From CAVSCD01 sp963726335 (GTDB lineage: Bacteria > Acidobacteriota > Aminicenantia > Aminicenantales > UBA8522): a stretch of 64,000 bases of DNA. The stretch is taken from contig CAVSCD010000012.1 of NCBI GenBank assembly GCA_963726335.1, positions 124,001 to 188,000 of the forward strand, read 5' to 3'. The position numbers and the translations under genes are program-made. Numbering within the stretch: the first letter of the stretch is position 1; each line of letters opens with the position of its first letter. Shown piece by piece: positions 57,988 to 64,000 of the stretch. Below the pieces are notes generated by a model. It was given only the letters and a program-made list of their open reading frames with translations. It had not been told where the DNA came from and searched no databases.

Positions 57988-58047
57988 CTCATCATGATGA
58001 GAATTCCCGGAATACGGCTTGACAGGAGAACGGCTGCGGGCGATATT
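57988..58047 (+). promoter_or_regulatory. Palindrome and promoter of the sialidase gene
   Basis: CTCATCATGATGAG (57988-58001) is a perfect 14-bp palindrome 17 bases before TTGACA (58019-58024), which is followed by a 17-base spacer and GATATT (58042-58047). The palindrome is a candidate operator for the gene at 58083. Confidence 0.5.
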
Positions 58048-58082
58048 CATAACACATTGGAATTTGCGAGGAGAGATACACC

Positions 58083-59177
58083 ATGCGCAAGCCCTGCAGT
58101 CTGATCACGACACTTTCTATCATCGTTTTGTGCGCCGCGGCGACCTGCGCCGCGGCTGCCGCGACCCAAGTCGAGCGGGTCACGGTCCTGGAGCACGACG
58201 GCTACTTTCCGGTGGCCATCCGTCTTGCGACAGGGGAGATCCTGGCGGTCATGAGGGCCGGCGCTCCGCACGTGGGCAAGGCCGGCCGTCTGGTCCTCTC
58301 GGTCTCGAACGACTCGGGGAAAACTTGGGCCAAGGCGTGGACCGCGGTCGACGGCCCCGAAGACGACCGCAACCCCGCCCTCGGCCAGGCGTCTGACGGG
58401 ACGGTCCTCCTCGCCTATGCCGTGCTCAGCGGCTATGACGCCACGGGGCTCAAGCTCTCGGGCAAGCGCGAGGAGCGCCGGTTCGACGGCGTTTACATCG
58501 TGCGCTCGAAAGATAAGGGGAGGTCATGGACCAAGCCGGAGCGGAGCGAGGGGATCTACTCCTTCTATGGCGGCCAGGGAGCCGTCTCTCCGTACGGCAA
58601 GATCATTCAACTCGCCGACGGGACGCTCATCATGCCGGTCTACTTCGAATTCCACGATGGCCGCGGCAACGAAAGCTATATCTTCCGCTCCAAGGACGGC
58701 GGGAAGACATGGGGGGATCCCTCCCTCCTGGGGAAGCACTACAATGAAACCGCGGTCGTCGACTTGGGCGGCGGCGGGCTGCTCGCCGCCATGCGCTCGG
58801 AGAAGGGCGGCCACCTCGCGGTGATCCGTTCCGAAGATCAAGGGGCCACGTGGAGCGAACCGGCCCAGGTAACAGCCGACAGCGAGCATCCCGCCGACCT
58901 GATCCGGCTGGGGAACGGCTGGATCCTCATGACCTACGGCGAGCGGAATCCGCCGCGGGGAGCCCGCGCCGTGGTCAGCCGTGACGGTGGAAAAACGTGG
59001 GATATGGACGGGAAGATCATCCTCGCCGACGACGCGCCCAATACGGACTGCGGCTATCCGAGCTCGGTCGAGACGGCCAAGGGCAAGATCGTCAGCCTGT
59101 TCTACAGGGTTGACGATCTGAACGACGTCCCGGCCAGCGCCAAGTGCGTCGCCGCCCTGTGGCAGGTCCCGGAATAG
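58083..59177 (+). CDS. BNR-repeat sialidase-like exo-glycosidase, secreted
   Basis: 364 residues with a signal peptide (LITTLSIIVLCAAATCAAAAA). Five Asp-box motifs mark a sialidase beta-propeller: SNDSGKTW, SKDKGRSW, SKDGGKTW, SEDQGATW and SRDGGKTW. YFPVAIRLATGEILAVMRAG supplies a candidate Arg near the first blade; the full Arg triad was not verified. GAGGAGAGATACACC precedes the ATG. It is convergent with a DapA/NanA-family gene, compatible with release and breakdown of sialic or related acids. Other BNR specificities remain possible. Confidence 0.85.
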   Translation: MRKPCSLITTLSIIVLCAAATCAAAAATQVERVTVLEHDGYFPVAIRLATGEILAVMRAGAPHVGKAGRLVLSVSNDSGKTWAKAWTAVDGPEDDRNPALGQASDGTVLLAYAVLSGYDATGLKLSGKREERRFDGVYIVRSKDKGRSWTKPERSEGIYSFYGGQGAVSPYGKIIQLADGTLIMPVYFEFHDGRGNESYIFRSKDGGKTWGDPSLLGKHYNETAVVDLGGGGLLAAMRSEKGGHLAVIRSEDQGATWSEPAQVTADSEHPADLIRLGNGWILMTYGERNPPRGARAVVSRDGGKTWDMDGKIILADDAPNTDCGYPSSVETAKGKIVSLFYRVDDLNDVPASAKCVAALWQVPE

Positions 59178-59209
59178 GCGGTTTTCCCGGTTACCGGGGG
59201 ACTCCTGTT

Positions 59210-60145
59210 TCAGAGGATCAGCATCCCGGGAAAGTGTTCCCGGTACCATTCGCGGAGCGTCCGGAGGTCCTCTTCGGTCGCCGAGATGTACGGGCCGCGG
59301 CTGCGCAGGCTCGTCTTGAGAAACCCGGACGCAAGTCCTCCCAGCCGGTCGTAGGCTGTATCGGTAAAGCCCTTCGTCCCGTAACTCTCGAACAAAAATC
59401 GGTGAAGCTCCTTGACCGGGCGAAGTTCCTCCCCCAGGGCGGGCCAATCTCCGGCCCTGAGCTTTTCCCAGAGCGAAAGGACCAGGCGAGGGTTCCAGTA
59501 GACCATGGCACTGCAGGAGCCGGCGGCACCTTGGGGGCCGAGGTCCGCCCATAGCGTCTCGTTGACGAAGACATTGATGAACTCCGCGAGCGCCCGGCAC
59601 CCGGCCGGCGTCGCGCCGACGGTTCCGGCCGTCGCCTTGACCATGAGATAATCGGGCGCGGCTTCTTTGATCGCCAAGTGCTGCTCGAGAGTGAGCTTTT
59701 TCCTGGCCCGGCCCGTCTCATAAACCGACAGAGCCAGGCCGGGGGCGGCGGCTGAGACTTCGTGAAAAAATGGCACGACTCCGCCGTCATCCACCTCCAT
59801 CCAGAATGGGAGGGCGAACTGGACGGCGTCCGCGCCGGTCTCCGCGGCAAACCCCGCCCGCCGCGCGGCGCCGAGAGTGTAGGCCGAAGTGCAGCCGACC
59901 ATGGCGGGCTTACCCCGGGCGTGACACTCCTCGACCGTCGCCCTGGCGACGATGCGGAACTCATCCATCTCCATGGCGTAGAACTCTCCCGTCGTGCCGC
60001 CGGAGTAGATTCCCGGGATCCCCGCCCGGCAGCAGCGGGCGACGTCGGAGCGGTAGGCCTCCTCGTCGACCTCGTAACGCTCCGTCCAGGCCACGGGCAG
60101 GCCGGCCCAGGGGCCGACGAAGGTCTCTCGAGTCAGTTTCGGCAT
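59210..60145 (-). CDS. DapA/NanA-family class I aldolase
   Basis: 311 residues. (beta/alpha)8 aldolase of the dihydrodipicolinate synthase / N-acetylneuraminate lyase group. GIPGIYSGGTTGEFYAMEMDEF is the substrate-carboxylate loop. Lys170 in YLMVKATAG is the Schiff-base Lys and Tyr142 in LSVYETG the catalytic Tyr. The start ATG 60145 is placed at MPKLTRETF; ATG 60169 is an alternative. TTGACA lies upstream near 60180-60185. It sits 83 bases after the TonB receptor gene on the same strand and faces the sialidase-like gene, so a keto-acid sugar lyase role is plausible but not shown. Confidence 0.85.
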   Translation of the reverse strand: MPKLTRETFVGPWAGLPVAWTERYEVDEEAYRSDVARCCRAGIPGIYSGGTTGEFYAMEMDEFRIVARATVEECHARGKPAMVGCTSAYTLGAARRAGFAAETGADAVQFALPFWMEVDDGGVVPFFHEVSAAAPGLALSVYETGRARKKLTLEQHLAIKEAAPDYLMVKATAGTVGATPAGCRALAEFINVFVNETLWADLGPQGAAGSCSAMVYWNPRLVLSLWEKLRAGDWPALGEELRPVKELHRFLFESYGTKGFTDTAYDRLGGLASGFLKTSLRSRGPYISATEEDLRTLREWYREHFPGMLIL

Positions 60146-60228
60146 GCGCTTCGGAAAAGAGTAGACCATGACCCGAAAGGCTGTCAAGGAAGTTAATCGC
60201 GAGGCCTCCCGCCCGGCGAGGGGCCGCG

Positions 60229-62178
60229 CTACCTCAGGACATCGGCCCTGAGACCGACCTCGAGATAGCGTCCCCGCCAGGGAAACCCGGGCTCGGTATA
60301 GAAGTATTCATCGAACACGTTCGCGACCTTGATGAACGGCGCGAAACCGCCCGCCGACCAGGACAGGACGAGATCCAGATAGCCGTAAGCCGGGATCGTG
60401 AGAAGCTCCCTGGCGTTATTGTCGTACCAGTACGACTTGGAGGCGAACAGGCCGGCCGCGCCGAGCCTGAGCTTCCTGGGGAGCGCGACGTCAAGCTCGA
60501 GGCTCAGGCTGTGATCGGGCAGGACGTCGAGAGGACGATCGTCGGAGATATTCCAATGGTTGATGTATGTGTAGCTGACGGTCCCCGTCAGCCAGGACCA
60601 GCCCTTCCTGACCTGGAACTCGGCGCCGTTCATACGCGCCTCGCCGATGTTGAAGTAGGTCCGCAGGCCGTTCGGCAGCCTGAAGCTGTCGACCATGTCG
60701 TAAAGCTTCGTGGCGAAGACGGCGCCTTTCAGGGCGATCCCCCTGCCGCAGGCGGCGCCGAGCTCCCAGGTCGAGGCCCGCTCGCTTTCGAGGTTCGGAT
60801 TGCCCTGGCCCGGCGAATACAAGGAATTCATCGACGGGAACCTGGATTTTCCGGCGTAGGAGAGGTGGAGGTCCAGGGCTTCGACCGGCGAGTATTTCAG
60901 GCCGACGAGCGGGTTCAGCCGGGACGTGTTCTCCCCCTCGAACTTGTCGAGATAGTCCCAGCTGGCGCCGACGATGACCCGCCACTGGTCGGTCAGCGTG
61001 ATGTGGTCCTCGATCCCGCCGGAGAGGGTGCCCTGGTCGAACTCCGTCCAGGGCTGGTCAATGTCGTCCTGTGTCCGGACTTGATCGGCCTGAAGATAGA
61101 CGCTGAGCTTGAGCGCGTTCCAGGGGGCAAGTGCGAAATCGCCGAGCCCGAATACGCCGTAGTCGGCGTTGTCAAAGGTGCTGCGGGACTGCCGGACGGT
61201 CATCGCCGGGCCGACGAAGAAATCCAGGCTGTTTAGGTAGCCGACATAGAATGCCCGGAAGCGCAGGCTGGACCGTTCGCCGAGCGCCGTGAACCCGCCC
61301 GCGTTGAGCATGGCGCGGTCCCAGTCGGGGAATCGCCAGTAGCGCGCCCGGCCATAAAGGTCCGGCGGCATGCCGTATTCCGAGTGGTAATAGCCCGCGT
61401 TCACCATGATCTCGGAGCGGCCGGTGGGGTAATAGTAGAGCTTCAGGTTGAGGTTCGTCCGGTTGTAGTCGCTGTTGGCGCGCGACTGCTCGACTCCGGC
61501 GGGGTCTTTGTAGCCATAGCCGCTGGAATCTTGGTAACCGGCCGTGGCGGCGAACCCGAATTTCCCCCACTGATAGGAGGAATCGACCGCCAGGCCCATC
61601 GTGTTCCTGTCGCCGAAGGACGCGGCCAGCGAGAGCCTGGGCTCGGGTCCCGGCCGCCGGGTGATGACATTGACGATACCGCCCATGGTGTTGGGTCCAT
61701 AGAGGACCGACGAAGGGCCTTCCGTAACTTGGATGGACTCGACGCCGCCGGCGGCGACGGTTTTCAGGTCGAACGATCCATAGTAGGGATCGATGACCGG
61801 GACACCGTCGACCAGGAGAGCGATCCGCTTGTTGTCGAACCCCCTGAGCTTGAGCGTGAATTCATCCTTGCTCCCGACCGTGACCATGGCACCGGGCGCG
61901 TACTTGACGATCTCGGACAGGTCAAGGGGCTTGAGCCGTTCGATCTCGGTCGAGCCCAGGCTGATGACGGTCGAGACGGGGAGGTCGGCCGGCGCCTCGC
62001 CGACGACCAGGATTTCCTCGGTGATCCTGGGCGCTGTTTCCTGCTTCTCTTCTTCCTGCTTTTTCTTTTCCGGCGCCGTCGCGGACTGGGAGAAACCGGA
62101 CGTCGGATAGGCCATCGCTGCGGACAGCACAAAGGCCGGGACGAGGCAGGCGGCGCGACTGCGGTATGATCGCCTCAC
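60229..62178 (-). CDS. TonB-dependent outer-membrane receptor
   Basis: About 649 residues. A signal peptide (AACLVPAFVLSAAMAYPTSGFSQ) is followed by a Lys/Glu-rich linker and a TonB-box-like stretch, EEILVVGE. The plug domain has IERLKPLDLSEIVKYAPGAMV, LRGFDNKRIALLVDGVPV and VTEGPSSVLYGPNTMGGIVNVIT. The 22-strand-type barrel ends in the aromatic-rich strand GRYLEVGLRADVLR. The GTG at 62178 is chosen because AAGGAG lies just upstream; the TTG at 62193 overlaps that site. It imports an unknown ligand, perhaps an oligosaccharide or cobamide given the neighbours. Confidence 0.9.
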   Translation of the reverse strand: MRRSYRSRAACLVPAFVLSAAMAYPTSGFSQSATAPEKKKQEEEKQETAPRITEEILVVGEAPADLPVSTVISLGSTEIERLKPLDLSEIVKYAPGAMVTVGSKDEFTLKLRGFDNKRIALLVDGVPVIDPYYGSFDLKTVAAGGVESIQVTEGPSSVLYGPNTMGGIVNVITRRPGPEPRLSLAASFGDRNTMGLAVDSSYQWGKFGFAATAGYQDSSGYGYKDPAGVEQSRANSDYNRTNLNLKLYYYPTGRSEIMVNAGYYHSEYGMPPDLYGRARYWRFPDWDRAMLNAGGFTALGERSSLRFRAFYVGYLNSLDFFVGPAMTVRQSRSTFDNADYGVFGLGDFALAPWNALKLSVYLQADQVRTQDDIDQPWTEFDQGTLSGGIEDHITLTDQWRVIVGASWDYLDKFEGENTSRLNPLVGLKYSPVEALDLHLSYAGKSRFPSMNSLYSPGQGNPNLESERASTWELGAACGRGIALKGAVFATKLYDMVDSFRLPNGLRTYFNIGEARMNGAEFQVRKGWSWLTGTVSYTYINHWNISDDRPLDVLPDHSLSLELDVALPRKLRLGAAGLFASKSYWYDNNARELLTIPAYGYLDLVLSWSAGGFAPFIKVANVFDEYFYTEPGFPWRGRYLEVGLRADVLR

Positions 62179-62268
62179 GGATCTCCTTTTCAAACACGGA
62201 AGGCGGGGCCGTTTCCAGCCGCGCCCTGTCGGTCAATAGCCCCGGCCCCACAGCGGGCTGCAGGCCGT

Positions 62269-62297
62269 TTGACTCGAAGCCATAAGAATTATAGTGT
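62269..62297 (+). promoter_or_regulatory. Possible promoter for the MobB-like and GH78 genes
   Basis: TTGACT (62269-62274), 17-base spacer, TAGTGT (62292-62297), in an AT-rich patch between divergent genes. A TATAGT at 62290-62295 would give a 15-base spacer. The -10 is weak either way. Confidence 0.35.
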
Positions 62298-62321
62298 TAA
62301 GCGCGGCGAGGGAGCAACGCG

Positions 62322-62564
62322 GTGATCATCATCGGCATCGTCGGCAGGTCACGGAGCGGCAAGGCCGGGCTGATCAAGGGGCTCATTCCCGAGCTCGGGA
62401 AGAAAGGCCTCCGCGTCATTGTTCATCTCCTGCCGGCGGCGACCGGCAAGGTCAAAGAAGGCGGTGGACGGAAGTCATTTCTGATGGACCCCGTCCGGTT
62501 CGAGAAAGATATCCGGGTGACGATTGCGGCCTGGGAGTGTCCGGCGGGTAGGAGAGAAGCATGA
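62322..62564 (+). CDS. Short MobB-like protein with altered P-loop
   Basis: 80 residues from a GTG after GAGGGAGCAACGC. GIVGRSRSGKAGLIKGLIPELGKKGLRVIVHLLPAA follows the start of MobB (molybdopterin-guanine dinucleotide biosynthesis protein B), but the P-loop Ser/Thr is Ala (GRSRSGKA). The protein stops at about half the usual length, after FLMDPVRFEKDIRVTI. Nucleotide binding is therefore doubtful. It overlaps the GH78 gene as ATGA and may survive mainly for translational coupling. It is a remnant or a new small protein. Confidence 0.5.
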   Translation: MIIIGIVGRSRSGKAGLIKGLIPELGKKGLRVIVHLLPAATGKVKEGGGRKSFLMDPVRFEKDIRVTIAAWECPAGRREA

Positions 62565-64000
62565 ACATCGTCAATAGAATCGTCCTCATTACGATCATGA
62601 TCGCAGCCGGGTTGTGCTGCGCCAAGAAGGCGCCTGAACAGACAGCCGCCAGGATCACCGGGCTGCGCTGCGAGGCGCTCGACGACCCGCTGGGGATCGA
62701 CACGCCGCAGCCGCGGCTGAGCTGGATCATGGAGGCGGCGGGAGGAACGCCGGCCGTCCGCGGCCAGCGCCAGACGGCCTACCGGGTCCTCGTCGCCTCG
62801 ACGGCCGAAGCCTTGGCTTCCGAACGGGGCGATATCTGGGACAGCGGCCGGGTGGAGTCGGACCTGTCGACGCAAGTGGAATACGCAGGCCGCCCGCTCC
62901 TATCGGGCGAGAGATACTACTGGGTCGTCCAGGCCTGGGACAAGGACGGGAGACCGACAGGCTGGAGCGATCCCGCCATGTGGACGATGGGCCTACTCGA
63001 GCCCGGCGATTGGAAGGCGCAATGGATCGGGCTCAAGACCGGGCCGACGGGCACCGACGAGGAGCGCCGGCTTCCCGCCCGCCATCTCCGCCGCGAATTC
63101 GCGCTCGAAAAAGACATCGCTCAGGCGACCGCCTATATCTCCGGCCTTGGGATGAGCGAGCTCTACGTCAACGGCCGGCGGGTGGGCGACCACGCCCTCT
63201 CCCCGGGGCTGACGGAGTACGACAAACGGGTCTTCTATGTGACTCACGACGTGACTGGGCTCCTTAAGTCCGGCCCGAACGCCGTGGGCGTTATCCTCGG
63301 GAACGGGAGATATCACGCGCCGCGCACGAAAGTCCCCACTGCCACCAGGAACTACGGCCTGCCGCGGCTCCTGCTCCAAGTTGACCTGCGCTTTAAGGAC
63401 GGGACGTCGGCAGCGGTCGTGACGGACGGCAGCTGGCGCGTGACGGACACGGGGCCCATCACGGCCAACAACGAGTACGACGGCGAGGATTATGATGCCC
63501 GCCGTGAGTTCAAAGGCTGGGACGAGCCCGGGTTTGACGATGCGGGCTGGACGGCCGCCGAGCTCATGGAGGCGCCCGCCGGGCGATTGGCGGCGCAGAT
63601 GATCGCGCCCATCCGGGTGACGGACAGCCTGCGCCCCGTCGCCATGACGAGCCCCAAGCCCGGCGCGTTCGTGTTCGATATGGGGCAGAACCTCGTCGGC
63701 TGGTGCCGGATCCGTGTCTCCGGTCCCGCCGCTGCCATGGTCACACTTCGCCATGCCGAGACCCTGAAGCCGGACGGCACCCTCTATGTCGAAAATCTCA
63801 GGAGCGCCAAGGCGACGGATCACTATACTCTCCGGGGCGGCGCCGAAGAGATCTACGAGCCCAGGTTCGCTTTTCATGGGTTCAGGTTCGTCGAGCTCAC
63901 GGGTTTCCCGGGCATCCCCACCCTGGACTCCGTCGAGGGGCGGGTCGTCCACGACGACCTCCAACCCGCGGGGGAGTTTGCCTGCTCCAACCCGCTTCTC
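62561..64000 (+). CDS. GH78 alpha-L-rhamnosidase, lipoprotein (cut off by the window end)
   Basis: The first 480 residues are visible. The N-terminus is a lipoprotein signal (IMIAAGLCCAKK). The first domain begins ITGLRCEALDDPLGIDTPQPRLSW, then GRPLLSGERYYWVVQAWDKDG (fibronectin-like D domain). The rhamnosidase N-terminal domain shows YISGLGMSELYVNGRRVGDHALSPGLTEYDKRVFY and NAVGVILGNGRY. The concanavalin-like domain shows FVFDMGQNLVGWCRI and LRHAETLKPDGTLYVENLRSAKATDHYTL. The catalytic barrel lies beyond the window. It is a closer match to classical GH78 than the protein at 52164. Confidence 0.93.
   Translation, partial: MNIVNRIVLITIMIAAGLCCAKKAPEQTAARITGLRCEALDDPLGIDTPQPRLSWIMEAAGGTPAVRGQRQTAYRVLVASTAEALASERGDIWDSGRVESDLSTQVEYAGRPLLSGERYYWVVQAWDKDGRPTGWSDPAMWTMGLLEPGDWKAQWIGLKTGPTGTDEERRLPARHLRREFALEKDIAQATAYISGLGMSELYVNGRRVGDHALSPGLTEYDKRVFYVTHDVTGLLKSGPNAVGVILGNGRYHAPRTKVPTATRNYGLPRLLLQVDLRFKDGTSAAVVTDGSWRVTDTGPITANNEYDGEDYDARREFKGWDEPGFDDAGWTAAELMEAPAGRLAAQMIAPIRVTDSLRPVAMTSPKPGAFVFDMGQNLVGWCRIRVSGPAAAMVTLRHAETLKPDGTLYVENLRSAKATDHYTLRGGAEEIYEPRFAFHGFRFVELTGFPGIPTLDSVEGRVVHDDLQPAGEFACSNPLL

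Overview
The window looks like a piece of a high-GC, anaerobic or facultative, Gram-negative chromosome from the Acidobacteriota / Candidatus Aminicenantes neighbourhood. This is inferred from the paired Acidobacteria-type VWA secreted proteins, the TolB/TPR and S9 peptidase families, a TonB receptor, many secreted glycosidases and a ferredoxin-type membrane hydrogenase. No rRNA, tRNA or CRISPR array is visible, so the placement is by gene content only.

Layout. 1-3.7 kb: two tandem paralogous VWA-like secreted proteins. 3.8-6.6 kb: a frameshifted GH116 glucosidase. 6.6-9.8 kb: an SPFH protein facing a sigma factor / anti-sigma / membrane-protein operon. 9.9-19 kb: two signalling blocks on the minus strand, namely an OmpR-type two-component system with a broken TPR-TolB protein downstream, and a PAS/GAF histidine kinase overlapping a receiver-PAS-GGDEF protein. 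19-24 kb: a possible structured RNA, a cyanophycinase-like peptidase with a YfcC-type transporter, then a second sigma / zinc-finger anti-sigma / DUF4097 operon. 24.1-24.6 kb: nested small repeats. 24.6-39.5 kb: an MFS transporter, YgiQ radical SAM protein, ceramidase-like hydrolase, GHL6-like lipoprotein, GH20-like plus BNR protein, fructose-1,6-bisphosphatase and an S9 peptidase. 39.6-41.5 kb: adenosine-specific kinase and a flavoprotein oxidoreductase. 41.6-51.0 kb: an intact eleven-gene operon for a complex-I-like group 4 [NiFe] hydrogenase, with a maturation peptidase at 51.4 kb. 52-64 kb: a glycan-related region with two GH78 rhamnosidase-like proteins, two UroD-type methyltransferases, a BNR sialidase, a DapA/NanA-family aldolase, a TonB receptor and a MobB-like remnant.

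The hydrogenase operon carries NiFe ligand cysteines in its NuoD-like subunit, three antiporter-like subunits and NuoA/J/K/H-like membrane subunits, but no NADH module. It probably couples ferredoxin oxidation to H2 formation and ion pumping. The secreted hydrolases, TonB receptor, MFS and YfcC transporters fit a scavenger of complex glycans and peptides.

Two features cut across the window. First, gaps between genes are filled with small dispersed repeats: a roughly 200-nt element made of three hairpins, of which one copy sits inside a tandem repeat whose neighbour preserves the empty site; a hairpin family whose outer stem changes sequence while staying paired; 228-nt elements with 22-bp terminal inverted repeats flanking a methyltransferase gene; a roughly 250-nt repeat with a conserved stem; and a short palindromic repeat. 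Second, single-base frame breaks cluster in the glycosidase, TolB, SPFH and S9 genes while the signalling and hydrogenase genes are intact. Read support would decide whether these are assembly errors or real decay.
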